A stretch of 64,000 bases of DNA from Aureisphaera galaxeae (GTDB taxonomy: Bacteria; Bacteroidota; Bacteroidia; Flavobacteriales; Flavobacteriaceae). Positions 53,511-63,045 of this stretch are shown here, in pieces. Below the pieces are notes generated by a model. The model did no database searches. It worked only from the letters and a program-made list of their open reading frames with translations, and was not told the DNA's origin. Made by a program: the position numbers and the translations under genes. Positions within the stretch are counted from its first letter, which is position 1; every line of letters starts with the position of its first letter. Location of the stretch: the NCBI RefSeq assembly GCF_028561275.1, contig NZ_JAQQTF010000002.1, positions 248,001 through 312,000 of the forward strand, written 5' to 3'.

Positions 53511-56500
53511 TTAGAAATATGCCCGTAATTGAATGGTTCCTGTATGAATGGTGCTAGAGGATTCACTCTTCCTTCCGAAGTAGGAGAGATTAGCATCGAG
53601 GTATTTGGTTATACGTTTTTGAAACAAAAGGTTCCAAGTAAAGTTCACCCCAGGTTGTAGTCCTTCTAACATAGTATAGGCAACAGGAGAAAAAGCAGCC
53701 CCTTCGAATGCGTTGTCTATATAATTGAACTCTCCCGAAATGGAAATTTTCTGAACATTGTTATAGGCAAAGGAAACCCCAATTTTCTGTTGGTCCAGGG
53801 TTTCCATAGCACCCAGTGCATTTTCCTTATTTAGGAACTGATAAAAAACATCGAATCGTGTCTGCCGGTTTAGGAGGTAAGACAGTTTTGGGTTAAGGGA
53901 ATAGGTGTCCAGATCGAAATTTCTATTTTCAAAATTCTCTGAACGACTGTCCGTATTCCCTAAGGTAGCCTTTAGATTGGCTAGCCAAAAGTCCTTGAAT
54001 TTATGGTTGAAGTTGAGTTGATGACTCTCTAACATGTTTTCCTGAAGCCCTAGGGAAATAAGATTACTGGCCGAACTGGAAATATAGGTATAGCTTGTGG
54101 TATACTTCTGCTTTCCACGATTGAAGAACAAGGCATTCCTGAAATTTAAGGTAAGGCCCAATTGCCCATCACCGCCACCCTTAAAAGGATTGATATCCGC
54201 AATATCGTTGGTGCGTTCTATTTTGCGATCTATGACATAACTCGTCTGATTGTAAAAATGGGAAAGGAACTTTTTGAACCCCGTAGCATTCTGCCATGAT
54301 TTGGGATTCAAGGTGACGGTCTGGCTCAATTTGTTGTTCCGAATTCGCACAAATATCTGATTGGGCAATAATACACGAACATATTCCGCCTGATCCTGAA
54401 ACTGGGCCACTTCAAATTCATTCAGTTCTTGGACGCCATTGTCATTGTAATCGATCCAGGTAAAGGTTCCCTGTCCGGGTTCTACCTGTACAAATGTGAA
54501 TTCCTGTTGTGGAATTACACCGCTATTGGATTCTATAGCGGTATTTAATCGAACACCTCCTTTCCAAAGGTTTTGGGAGTACAGCAAACGGGTGTTGATG
54601 ATCTTTTCATCCTCTTGGTTTTCGTCTTCATTTTCCAAAAGACGATAGCTTCCAAAAAGGGATAATTGCGTGTTTTTATTTTGAATGAGCCGCGCATTGG
54701 CAAAGTAGTCATGAGAAGTACTTACCCGTTCCACTCGGTTATTTCGAAGACTGTCATTAATCCGATAGCGATATCCTACCTGTCCATATACTTTTGTACT
54801 GTCACCTACACCAGTATATACTTCGTACGCAGCAAAACGTTGGCTTAAAGGTGTAAGACTATCGTTGGCAATGGCTTTTACCTCGTTGTCTTCTGCGAGG
54901 TACTTGGCACCCACCCATGCTTTTTCAAAAGAATAGGCCGCATTTACCTGTCCCCTTGCGAATTTGGATTCTAGCACTTCCCCCTTGCTATCCAAATAAC
55001 TACCATTCAGCAATAACTGTAGTTTGTTCCATCGAGTGTTCGCTGCAAGGACATGCCGCGTCCCTTCAAAATTTTCGGAATAGTCTAGATTTTGGAATTC
55101 GTAGCGCCCCCCTCCATATTTGGGATGCGAAAGTTCCACTCCGGAAGTGACAAAACGTTGGTCTCCCAGTGGATTTTCAAGGTTCCAATCTCTATTGAAT
55201 TCAATATTGTACAGTCGCTCTATGGTTTGGAAATCCTTATGTAAATAATCCAAGGATGCAAAGGCATCGACCCTAAGGGTATCTTGGGTGGTCCACAGGC
55301 GTTGTTTGGCTTTAAAATGTCCCCCAAAGCCATCGTTGTCACCGTTATCTATATTCGAGAAGAGATTGACATCGTTGATGCTTCCAGTAAGTTCAAAATC
55401 CACGAGTGTCTTTTCGGAAGGGCGGTAACTTCCATAGACACCTCCCAATTGTAATTTCTCGGGAGCGTCTAACCTAATGATGGGCTCATAATTTCCTTGT
55501 GGAATACCATCTATGGGAGCAACGTATTCAAAAATACGGGTAATGGCACTTTCGTCGCTAATAATATAATTTCCCAAATTATCCCCCACCAAACTGAAAC
55601 GGACATTGAACAGTTCATCTTCAGGATTGTTGGAAAACACAAAAATTTCGGTTCCGTTAAGGTCTTCCTTTCGGTACAAAATCTTGTTTTCAGAAAATGT
55701 ATCGGGAACGGCACTTGGAGCATTCATGAGATTCAAATTGTCACCAGCAGCGGAAAGAATACCCACTTGTTCTTCGGTGAGACTTTGTTGCAGCGGCTGA
55801 TTTTTAGCATCACTTTCAGAATACACATAGGCACCTACCTTAAATGTTTCGGCTTCGTATTCACCGCCACCATACCCGATAAAACGGGTGTAGCTCTGGT
55901 CGGTAAACTGGTATTCTACCGTAATACGCATATTGGCATTGATGGGGTATGTGGGATTGAATTTTATTTCCCCTGCGTTGTAATCGATTACATAATCCTC
56001 GTTTTCCCCGCGCTTTAGGAGTAGTCCATTCACATATACGCGCTCACTGCCGGAAACAATAAGAATAAAGAGTTCGCCATTGGGACCTACAAGTTTATAG
56101 GGTCCTTGATTTCCTTCCTGTCCTTGAAATTGACTTCGTTGAAAAACCCCACGTACCAGAGCACCGGAAGCATAAGCAGAAGTTTTAGAACCATCTTTAT
56201 GGTCGAAAGTGCCGCTTAAGGAAATCCCCTGCACTTTTTTGGTAAAGCGCCCAAAATAGGTATGACTGTTCTGAAGGTCCACATCTCCTGCCCGAATGTT
56301 CCATTTATCGCCGTACAATTCAATAAAAATCTGGTCGAACTCGTCCAAGCTTTGGGAATAGCCCCCTTCTTGGGTAGGAATGTTGGCATCCTGTATGGAA
56401 GCCCGGATATTGATTTTATCACTCAGTTTTCCTGTAATCTGAAGATCAAGCTCGCTATTAACCACAGCATTCTGGTTACTTCCTATGGTAATACCCCGGG

Positions 56501-56927
56501 TAATGCTTCCCAAGGTGTTCAATCCCGCAAAAGGGGAATTGGTGACGGTTCGATTGCTTTGTCCCAAGGTATATAACTGATCCAGTTTTCCTGTGTTTTC
56601 AGAAATAATGTTAGGATCTAACAAGAAGTAATCCTTAGTGAGATAGGAAGGGTATTCCAAATAGTTGATGGTAATGGTGTCATGCCGTTGTAATGCATCT
56701 TCTGGAAAGACCACCCAACCCTTTTCGAAATTGATTTGGTAGGAGATACTATCGATAGGGGTTCCCGCTTTGTCCAGTACCGAAAACTCAGAAGGATTTA
56801 TACCTGCTTTGTTCAGGTAAATGGTATCTTTTATAGGGAGCCGTTTCGTTTTGTAATTGGAAAGGGTATCCTGTGCATGGACAGTAAGGCCCAAACAAAA
56901 TAAAAAAAGACAGAAATACCATTTCAT
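53511..56927 (-). CDS. SprA-like large outer-membrane beta-barrel protein
   Basis: The 1138-residue protein has a signal peptide (MKWYFCLFLFCLGLTVHAQ), an N-terminal domain and a long strand-rich barrel ending in an aromatic strand (TGTIQLRAYF). The stretch LGSITRGITIGSNQNAV (139-155), then DLQITGKL, ASIQDANIPTQEGG (176-189) and IRAGDVDL (211-218) resembles conserved blocks of SprA/Sov, the T9SS translocon pore. It is much shorter than SprA (about 2,300 residues), so it is a paralogue or a related barrel, not the translocon itself. Its neighbourhood of T9SS cargo genes is in keeping with a role in surface-protein export or assembly. Confidence 0.8.
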   Translation of the reverse strand: MKWYFCLFLFCLGLTVHAQDTLSNYKTKRLPIKDTIYLNKAGINPSEFSVLDKAGTPIDSISYQINFEKGWVVFPEDALQRHDTITINYLEYPSYLTKDYFLLDPNIISENTGKLDQLYTLGQSNRTVTNSPFAGLNTLGSITRGITIGSNQNAVVNSELDLQITGKLSDKINIRASIQDANIPTQEGGYSQSLDEFDQIFIELYGDKWNIRAGDVDLQNSHTYFGRFTKKVQGISLSGTFDHKDGSKTSAYASGALVRGVFQRSQFQGQEGNQGPYKLVGPNGELFILIVSGSERVYVNGLLLKRGENEDYVIDYNAGEIKFNPTYPINANMRITVEYQFTDQSYTRFIGYGGGEYEAETFKVGAYVYSESDAKNQPLQQSLTEEQVGILSAAGDNLNLMNAPSAVPDTFSENKILYRKEDLNGTEIFVFSNNPEDELFNVRFSLVGDNLGNYIISDESAITRIFEYVAPIDGIPQGNYEPIIRLDAPEKLQLGGVYGSYRPSEKTLVDFELTGSINDVNLFSNIDNGDNDGFGGHFKAKQRLWTTQDTLRVDAFASLDYLHKDFQTIERLYNIEFNRDWNLENPLGDQRFVTSGVELSHPKYGGGRYEFQNLDYSENFEGTRHVLAANTRWNKLQLLLNGSYLDSKGEVLESKFARGQVNAAYSFEKAWVGAKYLAEDNEVKAIANDSLTPLSQRFAAYEVYTGVGDSTKVYGQVGYRYRINDSLRNNRVERVSTSHDYFANARLIQNKNTQLSLFGSYRLLENEDENQEDEKIINTRLLYSQNLWKGGVRLNTAIESNSGVIPQQEFTFVQVEPGQGTFTWIDYNDNGVQELNEFEVAQFQDQAEYVRVLLPNQIFVRIRNNKLSQTVTLNPKSWQNATGFKKFLSHFYNQTSYVIDRKIERTNDIADINPFKGGGDGQLGLTLNFRNALFFNRGKQKYTTSYTYISSSASNLISLGLQENMLESHQLNFNHKFKDFWLANLKATLGNTDSRSENFENRNFDLDTYSLNPKLSYLLNRQTRFDVFYQFLNKENALGAMETLDQQKIGVSFAYNNVQKISISGEFNYIDNAFEGAAFSPVAYTMLEGLQPGVNFTWNLLFQKRITKYLDANLSYFGRKSESSSTIHTGTIQLRAYF

Positions 56928-57050
56928 ACGTACTACAACTTGCCCTTAGGGTTTTTATTTTGTTGATTGTTTTGTGAAAACCTTTCTGGGGAGCCTATCT
57001 GTAAATATACATTGTTATTTATTTTAGCCTAACTCGTAACAGATCAGAAT

Positions 57051-57815
57051 ATGAAAATAATATCCTATAATGTAAATGGTATTCGTGCGGCCATGAGAAA
57101 GGGGTTTCTGGATTGGTTAAAAAGTGCTAATCCGGATGTTATCTGCATCCAGGAAACCAAGGCCATGCAAGAACAAGTGGAGGTATCAGAAATTGAAGCT
57201 GCCGGCTATCCGTATCACTATTGGTTCAGTGCCGAAAAGAAAGGTTACAGCGGAGTTGCTATTTTTTGTAAAGAAGAACCCAAGCATGTGGAATACGGTA
57301 CCGGAATTGCCTCTATGGATATGGAAGGACGTAATATAAGGGTAGACTATGATGGAGTTTCTATTATGAGCCTCTATCTGCCCAGCGGGACCAATCTGGC
57401 CCGATTGGAACATAAGTTGGAATACATGGCCCTTTTTCAGGAATATGTGGATGAATTGAAAAAGTCTGTTCCCAATTTGGTGATTTGTGGCGATTACAAT
57501 ATTTGCCATGAAGCCATCGATATTCACGATCCTGTTCGTAATAAAAATGTTTCTGGGTTTCTTCCTGTAGAACGTGAATGGATCGGGAATTTTATAAAAA
57601 GCGGTTTTATAGATTCGTTCAGACATTTCAACAAAGAACCCCATAACTATACGTGGTGGAGCTATCGCGCTAACTCTCGAGCCAACAACAAGGGCTGGAG
57701 AATCGATTACAACATGGTGGCACAGCCTTTGCAAGAAAACCTGAAGCGGGCCGTTATATTACCCGAAGCGTACCATAGCGACCATTGTCCGCATATGGTG
57801 GAATTAGAATTTTAA
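57051..57815 (+). CDS. xth: Exodeoxyribonuclease III
   Basis: The 254-residue protein of the EEP fold matches exonuclease III / AP endonuclease. Catalytic blocks are ISYNVNGIRAA (N7), VICIQETKAM (Glu), VICGDYNICHEAIDI (Asp, Asn), WRIDYNMVA and the final YHSDHCPHMVELEF (Asp-His pair). It cuts DNA 5' of abasic sites in base excision repair. It is followed by the first REP-like element. Confidence 0.95.
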   Translation: MKIISYNVNGIRAAMRKGFLDWLKSANPDVICIQETKAMQEQVEVSEIEAAGYPYHYWFSAEKKGYSGVAIFCKEEPKHVEYGTGIASMDMEGRNIRVDYDGVSIMSLYLPSGTNLARLEHKLEYMALFQEYVDELKKSVPNLVICGDYNICHEAIDIHDPVRNKNVSGFLPVEREWIGNFIKSGFIDSFRHFNKEPHNYTWWSYRANSRANNKGWRIDYNMVAQPLQENLKRAVILPEAYHSDHCPHMVELEF

Positions 57816-57830
57816 TGACATCCTTTGTCT

Positions 57831-57884
57831 GGTCGAGCGCAGTCGAGACCTTGTAATATTTAAACCTCTCGACTGCGCTCGAGG
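57831..57884. repeat. REP-like palindromic element, copy A
   Basis: TCGAGCGCAGTCGAGA (57833-57848) and TCTCGACTGCGCTCGA (57867-57882) are perfect 16-bp inverted copies separated by 18 bases. Flanking GACATCC-type sequences (right side at 57885-57891) extend the unit. The element lies between xth and the ompA-like gene. Confidence 0.9.
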
Positions 57885-57907
57885 AGACATCCCCAAAACC
57901 TAACATC

Positions 57908-58861
57908 ATGAAAAGAATAATCCTAGGAACCTTACTTATAGCACTTACCACTTCCTGTGTATCCTCGAAAATATACGAAGACCTGAAGGCCCAACACGAT
58001 GCCCTTAAAGCCGAAAATGAAGCCTTGATGGCTCGATTGGATGGAGAAGGAGGCGGAAATGGTGAAGCCTATACCATAGAAAACCTGAGAAAAGAACTGG
58101 AAAAGCTACGCGCTGAAAAGACTCAGGCCGAAATGGAATTGGCTGCGGCCAAAAGCAATTATGATCGTATGAAGGAATCCTACGACGCACTGGAGGCCAA
58201 TAGTTCTTCTACTTTGACCGAAAACCTAGAGCGCAATAGAAGGCTGCTGGAAGAATTGGAAGCCAAGGAAAGAGCCCTTATGGAGGAGGAGCAGCGATTG
58301 GCCGAAATTCAAAAACAGTTGCAGGAACGGTCCAACAGGGTGGACGAATTGGAATCCATCATCGCTTCCAAGGATGCCAAAATGAGGGATCTTAAAAATG
58401 CTATATCGGATGCCTTGACCAATTTTGAAGGAAACGGACTCACCATAGAACAACGGGATGGAAAAGTGTACGTTTCCATGGAAAACAAATTACTATTCGA
58501 AAGTGGAAGCTGGGCAGTGAATACCCGTGGACAAGAAGCCGTAGTGGCTTTGGGAAGGGTGCTGGCCCAGAACAAGGAAATTGCTGTGCTCATTGAAGGG
58601 CATACGGACAATGTCCCTTACGGCGGAAATGGAAACATAAAAAACAACTGGGATCTTTCTACGAAAAGAGCCACAGCTATTGTAAATATCCTCGCCCAAG
58701 ATCGAGGAATTCCCAAAGAAAACCTTACAGCAGCTGGCCGGGGGGAATATGCACCAATCGTTTCTAATGCTACCTCCGAAGGACGTGCCAAAAACAGAAG
58801 GATAGAAGTGATCTTAACGCCAAAGCTGGATGAGATTACCCGTTTGTTGAATGATTTATAA
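57908..58861 (+). CDS. OmpA-family lipoprotein with coiled coil
   Basis: The 317-residue lipoprotein (MKRIILGTLLIALTTSC, cysteine 17) has a long Lys/Glu-rich coiled coil (about 24-165) and a C-terminal OmpA-type peptidoglycan-binding domain (about 190-310). The latter contains VLIEGHTDNVPYGG, NWDLSTKRATAIVN and GRAKNRRIEVILTP. It probably links the outer membrane to the cell wall. It is a single gene framed by two copies of the REP-like palindrome, one 19 bp before its start and one after its stop. Confidence 0.93.
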   Translation: MKRIILGTLLIALTTSCVSSKIYEDLKAQHDALKAENEALMARLDGEGGGNGEAYTIENLRKELEKLRAEKTQAEMELAAAKSNYDRMKESYDALEANSSSTLTENLERNRRLLEELEAKERALMEEEQRLAEIQKQLQERSNRVDELESIIASKDAKMRDLKNAISDALTNFEGNGLTIEQRDGKVYVSMENKLLFESGSWAVNTRGQEAVVALGRVLAQNKEIAVLIEGHTDNVPYGGNGNIKNNWDLSTKRATAIVNILAQDRGIPKENLTAAGRGEYAPIVSNATSEGRAKNRRIEVILTPKLDEITRLLNDL

Positions 58862-58868
58862 CAGGTCT

Positions 58869-58925
58869 CCTCGAGCGCAGTCGAGAGGTCCTATGAACGT
58901 ATGTAGGTCTCGACTGCGCTCGACC
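58869..58925. repeat. REP-like palindromic element, copy B
   Basis: TCGAGCGCAGTCGAGA (58871-58886) and TCTCGACTGCGCTCGA (58908-58923) match copy A perfectly, with a 21-base spacer. Right flank CCTGACATCC (58924-58933) resembles that of copy A. It lies between the ompA-like gene and the anti-sigma-like gene and could also end transcription of both. Confidence 0.9.
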
Positions 58926-58953
58926 TGACATCCCATTAAAGACATAACTCCGT

Positions 58954-59688
58954 TTATAGTTTCTTCAAAATATGCTGAGCGTCCTTGTATTCGTCCGCAG
59001 TATCGGGAATCGTTCTAAAGAGGGCTTTAGCCTCTTCTATATTATTCCTTTTCCATAAGCTAACGGCCTTATAGAAGGTCGCTTTGTACTTGTAGAGCGA
59101 ATTGCCCGTTTGTAGACGCTCGTATAGACTGTCCGAATCCGAATATTGCGCTAAGGCATCATGGGACAACGCCTTGTAGAAAAGTAGTTCTGAGTTCTCA
59201 GAGTCATTTTCCAATGCAATGGTGAAATTGGCAATTGCATCTTCATAGGAACCTTCATTGAATGCGGTTTCCGCTTGCTTAAGGACTTCAGTATCTGCAC
59301 TACGTTCGGTTAAGGTGATTTGCTCAGAAAAGCTGTAATCTCCAGGTGCTGCAGGCCCCATATTCTGAATCACAAAAAATCCGATGAGTAGCGCTATGGA
59401 AGCTGCGATTCCGTATTGCCAAGGACGGAACTTGATTACTTTGGTTTCTTTCTCTTCAGAAGACCCTTTGTCGAAATAGTCATTTCCTATGTTTTCCAGT
59501 TGGTTTTTGAAATCGGCCCGTTCTTCAGAAAATTCGTGCGCCAAATGGGTCCTAAGTTCTTTGTAAGTATCAAAATCCTTGGCGAAGGATGTATCTTCGG
59601 CCAAGCGTTTTTCGAATGCCAATCGATCGGCTTCAGAAAGGAGTCCTTCCAGATAATCTTCAAATAATATGGTAGTAGCCTCGTCCAT
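58954..59688 (-). CDS. Anti-sigma-like membrane protein with TPR domain
   Basis: The 244-residue protein has a cytoplasmic N-terminal region (FEDYLEGLLSEADRLAFEKR, 9-28) like the sigma-binding arm of Bacteroidota anti-sigma factors. One transmembrane helix (about 91-107, YGIAASIALLIGFFVIQN) and a periplasmic TPR-like region (130-240) follow. No zinc-finger HC2 motif is seen. It starts 6 bp after the sigma gene, so they form an operon. It presumably holds the sigma factor in check, but this is inferred only from position and topology. Confidence 0.82.
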   Translation of the reverse strand: MDEATTILFEDYLEGLLSEADRLAFEKRLAEDTSFAKDFDTYKELRTHLAHEFSEERADFKNQLENIGNDYFDKGSSEEKETKVIKFRPWQYGIAASIALLIGFFVIQNMGPAAPGDYSFSEQITLTERSADTEVLKQAETAFNEGSYEDAIANFTIALENDSENSELLFYKALSHDALAQYSDSDSLYERLQTGNSLYKYKATFYKAVSLWKRNNIEEAKALFRTIPDTADEYKDAQHILKKL

Positions 59689-59694
59689 GGGGTA

Positions 59695-60279
59695 TTAAAG
59701 TTCTTTTAATTGTTTGTACACTTGGGATTCCTGAGCCCACTTGGTGAGTTGGCCAATACAAAGGGACTTTTTCTTTCGCGCATACGCATAGGAAATATTA
59801 AGCTGTGACGCTATTTCTTCCATAGAAAAACTTCCGAAGGACAACTGCAAGATTTCTTTACAGGTATCTCCCAATTTTTGAAACAGTTCCTTGAACAGCT
59901 GCATTTTGGTTTCGAAATGTTCGGTTTGCTGCACCTGATCTTGTAGTGTTTCAGAATCAAATCCAGCTAAGGGGTCATTTGTTACCCTTTCCTTCGCACT
60001 TTTTTTCAATCGAGTGAACCACTTCCGCTTACAGATCATAAAAAAGTAAGCATCGAAAGGACAGGTAAGCTTTAAATCTTTGGTTTTGGCTTGGTCATAA
60101 ATAATGAGTAGTACTTCTTGGATAAGATCCTTGGCGGCGTCTTCGTCACCACTGTTTTGCTTTACAAAGCCAATCACCTTAGGAGCGAATTTGGTATAAA
60201 TCTCTTGAATGCGCTTGCCATCGTTCTGTAGCAATGCATCGATATATTTTTGGTCATCATGAACCGTGTTTTGCCCCAT
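59695..60279 (-). CDS. ECF-type RNA polymerase sigma factor
   Basis: The 194-residue protein starts at the ATG at 60277-60279 (MGQNTVHDDQKYIDALLQND). Region 2 spans about 20-90 (YTKFAPKVIGFVKQNSGDED, DLIQEVLLIIYDQA, FDAYFFMICKRKW), and region 4 has the HTH SFGSFSMEEIASQLNISYAY (about 143-170). It is an extracytoplasmic-function-like sigma factor of the Bacteroidota TPR/anti-sigma type. A bipartite box in the gap beside it is repeated 2.7 kb further on, which suggests that it drives the neighbouring secreted-protein genes. Confidence 0.92.
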   Translation of the reverse strand: MGQNTVHDDQKYIDALLQNDGKRIQEIYTKFAPKVIGFVKQNSGDEDAAKDLIQEVLLIIYDQAKTKDLKLTCPFDAYFFMICKRKWFTRLKKSAKERVTNDPLAGFDSETLQDQVQQTEHFETKMQLFKELFQKLGDTCKEILQLSFGSFSMEEIASQLNISYAYARKKKSLCIGQLTKWAQESQVYKQLKEL

Positions 60280-60323
60280 AAACACTTGTAAAAGTAGTTT
60301 AAAGGTAAAAAATTTATCACAGA

Positions 60324-60353
60324 GGGGTAACAATTAAAAGGCTAGTGGATATA
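60324..60353 (+). promoter_or_regulatory. Candidate ECF promoter box, copy 1
   Basis: GGGGTAACAAT (60324-60334) followed by 10 bases and GTGGATATA (60345-60353). The upstream part contains the AAC core common in ECF -35 boxes. It lies 55 bases before the T9SS gene start. Confidence 0.72.
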
Positions 60354-60408
60354 GGAATATGATTCCAGTGAAGAACACTGAAACTAATAACCTTAAAACC
60401 TTTTAATT

Positions 60409-62973
60409 ATGAAAACTATCCATTCACTTACAATGCTATTGCTATTGTTCGTATCGAACGTGGTAATAGGACAAATGAAGGACACCTTAGTGACCTTTCA
60501 AGGAAAACAACTCCATTTCGATTACGATGTGAGTTGGTCTCCTTCCGAATTTCAGGACCGGCTTAACGAATTTAAAGCCAATCAAGCCATGCGTTCGTTT
60601 AAGGCTTCGCCTTCTATTAGTGCGATTTTAGACGACATTCCCATTAGCAACGACCCTTGCCGTAATGGTGGGTTCGAAGATGGGTATAACGATTGGACCG
60701 GATTAAGTCTCACACACAGTTTAACCACCATCCCTATTGAAAATGGTTTGGTAACCAGCCCAGGAATTGCACCGCTTCCCTTTACCGGAACGGGTTTTGG
60801 ACAGAACTATACTTCTTTGGAAACTACGGGGCTTGACCCGGTTATTTCGGTAGCTTCCCCACCATTTCCCCTTCAGCGAACGGCTCCCGGAACTTCGGGA
60901 ACGCAATCCTTACGATTGGGGAACGATCAACCCGGCTTCGGTGCCGAAGGAGTAGCCAAGCGATTCATTGTGACTCCAGACAATGCCGAATATTATTTTC
61001 AGTATGCCATTGTCATGGATAGGAGCCATTCCAATCCCGATGGCTCTATAAACGGGACAGAGGTATTTTTTATCGCTGAGGCCTCAGACATGTCCGGTGC
61101 TACCATCGACAAAGTAGTGGATGTGGGTAATCCGGGAAATCCATTCATCAATGCCGTTAACGGCGGATCTACTTACTTCCGCGATTGGCGTTGTGCTTAT
61201 TTGGACCTTACGTCGCATATTGGACAGGAAGTGGTGATCATGTTCATCAATTCCGACTGTTCTGCTGGAGGGCATAAAGGGTATACCTATGTTGATGATG
61301 TTTGCGAAGAATGCGAAAACGTAAACGAAGGGGATATCGATTTGAACCTTGAAGATGGCGATTGCTTGTACTTCCCATATACAGTAAATGGAGACTTCTT
61401 AGTCCCTGCGGGAGCTACGAGTGTAAACATTACGTTAGAAATTTATCAAAGTAATGTACTGGTAAACACCATTACCTCTCCTTCCATTTCGCCACCTAAC
61501 TACTCCTTCACTTTGGCGCCGACAGATTTTCCAGATCAGACCCCGGGTTCATGTTATGACTTGGTTGCCGTACTTACCTTCGATCTTGTAGATCTTAACG
61601 GAAACGTAGTAACAGTAACGCAAAAGTCCTCCAAGGAGGTATTGGGCGTACAGGATGGAGAGCGTCCAGGGCTTAACAATGATGTTTGCTTCTGCGATGA
61701 CAGCCAGAATGGTGAAGAAGGATCGTATTGCTGTCCAGGAGAGAACCTAGTAACCAATGGGAATTTCGAGTTTGGAAATACAGGTTTCTCCAGCAGTTAT
61801 ATTCAAACTGCTAGTACCTATCCAGGCGAATATGATGTAACGAATACGGCTGCGAATTTCGGCGCTACGGTAACCGATCACTCTTTCTGTGAAGATCCTA
61901 TTACCTATGCAGTGAACGATCAGTTTATGGTCGTAAATGGTCGCACTCAACAAAGTGGTACCGCAATTATTTGGGATCAGACGCTCACCGGTTTGGAGCA
62001 AGGGGAACGTTATAAGTTCTGCGCGAATTTCAAAAATATGCCGCAATGTACTTTCGATATTCTACCTGTAGTTTATATGAATGCAGGAACGACTTCCTCG
62101 GGAGCACAGACCATAAATACCAACCCCACCGATCCTTGCGATTGGCAGACGGTGGAAATCACTTTTACCGCTAGTGGAGGTTCTCAAAACATAAGGATCT
62201 TGTTGGATGAAGGCGGCAATGGAGATGGCAATGACGTGGCCATAGATGACATTTTTGTAGGGCAATTGGCCGATCCGGATTTGCAAATTACCGTACAACA
62301 TGATGGTACCACTAATACCATTACCGGCTCTTTGAATACCATTTCCACGACCGATGATACCTTACACGGTTCCGACTGTGAGTACTACTGGTTTGTGGCA
62401 GAAACAGGATTCCCGTTGTCCATTGACTTTAGCACTTTCGCTTATGGAAATGGCAGTGGTAGTATGTTACCTCCGTTTGCATCAGTGCCAGGACCTGCAT
62501 GGGGACTAACGACGAATTTCCCAGGGTACACCTTTGTGGACAATCAACTTTACATTATAGGGATGTACACGCCAGAATGTGGTTGCTACGATGCTGGGTT
62601 TACCTATCAGTTAACCTTTAACACCTTGCATTCGCAAGATATGGAGGATCAAATGCGGGAGGCTATTATCGATGCCATCCTCAATGGACTCGACGGTACA
62701 CTATCCAATGATAATGAAGTGGAGATAGTACAGGAGAAGATGGTACTCTATCCAAATCCTGCGGAGGATGCATTTACCATTCAATTATTGGATGATACCA
62801 TTACCGAGATTCAAGTTTTGGACATTAGTGGAAAAACGGTAATAGGAGAGAAGAGAAGAGGAGAAAATCAAGCAGAATCTATCGATGTAGCTTCCTTGTC
62901 TACCGGAGTATACTTCGTGAAAGTACAGAGTGCACTTGGTAAGTCCTATAAATCGAAATTAATTAAGCGATAG
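60409..62973 (+). CDS. T9SS cargo protein with carbohydrate-binding-like domains
   Basis: The 854-residue protein has a signal peptide ending VVIGQ and no clear catalytic domain. Two jelly-roll-like domains contain NDPCRNGGFEDGYNDWTGL (about 82-100) and GENLVTNGNFEFGNTGFSSS (about 445-465), both with the GxFExG motif of carbohydrate-binding or adhesion modules. Cysteine pairs are frequent (DVCEECENV). A T9SS type A domain ends the protein (MVLYPNPAEDAFTIQLL to KSKLIKR). The gene follows the sigma/anti-sigma pair divergently and has the shared ECF-like box, so it is probably a target. Confidence 0.9.
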   Translation: MKTIHSLTMLLLLFVSNVVIGQMKDTLVTFQGKQLHFDYDVSWSPSEFQDRLNEFKANQAMRSFKASPSISAILDDIPISNDPCRNGGFEDGYNDWTGLSLTHSLTTIPIENGLVTSPGIAPLPFTGTGFGQNYTSLETTGLDPVISVASPPFPLQRTAPGTSGTQSLRLGNDQPGFGAEGVAKRFIVTPDNAEYYFQYAIVMDRSHSNPDGSINGTEVFFIAEASDMSGATIDKVVDVGNPGNPFINAVNGGSTYFRDWRCAYLDLTSHIGQEVVIMFINSDCSAGGHKGYTYVDDVCEECENVNEGDIDLNLEDGDCLYFPYTVNGDFLVPAGATSVNITLEIYQSNVLVNTITSPSISPPNYSFTLAPTDFPDQTPGSCYDLVAVLTFDLVDLNGNVVTVTQKSSKEVLGVQDGERPGLNNDVCFCDDSQNGEEGSYCCPGENLVTNGNFEFGNTGFSSSYIQTASTYPGEYDVTNTAANFGATVTDHSFCEDPITYAVNDQFMVVNGRTQQSGTAIIWDQTLTGLEQGERYKFCANFKNMPQCTFDILPVVYMNAGTTSSGAQTINTNPTDPCDWQTVEITFTASGGSQNIRILLDEGGNGDGNDVAIDDIFVGQLADPDLQITVQHDGTTNTITGSLNTISTTDDTLHGSDCEYYWFVAETGFPLSIDFSTFAYGNGSGSMLPPFASVPGPAWGLTTNFPGYTFVDNQLYIIGMYTPECGCYDAGFTYQLTFNTLHSQDMEDQMREAIIDAILNGLDGTLSNDNEVEIVQEKMVLYPNPAEDAFTIQLLDDTITEIQVLDISGKTVIGEKRRGENQAESIDVASLSTGVYFVKVQSALGKSYKSKLIKR

Positions 62974-62990
62974 CCTTAGAGCCCTTCGCT

Positions 62991-63030
62991 AAAAGCCCTT
63001 TGGATACCCTATCTCCAAGGGGCTTTTTAA
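62991..63030 (+). terminator. Rho-independent terminator after the T9SS gene
   Basis: AAAAGCCCTTTGGA (62991-63004) pairs with TCCAAGGGGCTTTT (63014-63027), with one wobble, and ends in a T run. Confidence 0.82.
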
Positions 63031-63045
63031 TTTTTTTCAAAATAA

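Noticed and set aside
57823-57891. Element A as a simple rho-independent terminator
   Set aside because: There is no T run after the right arm, and the same composite sequence recurs at 58871-58933. A dispersed repeat explains it better, though it may still affect transcription.
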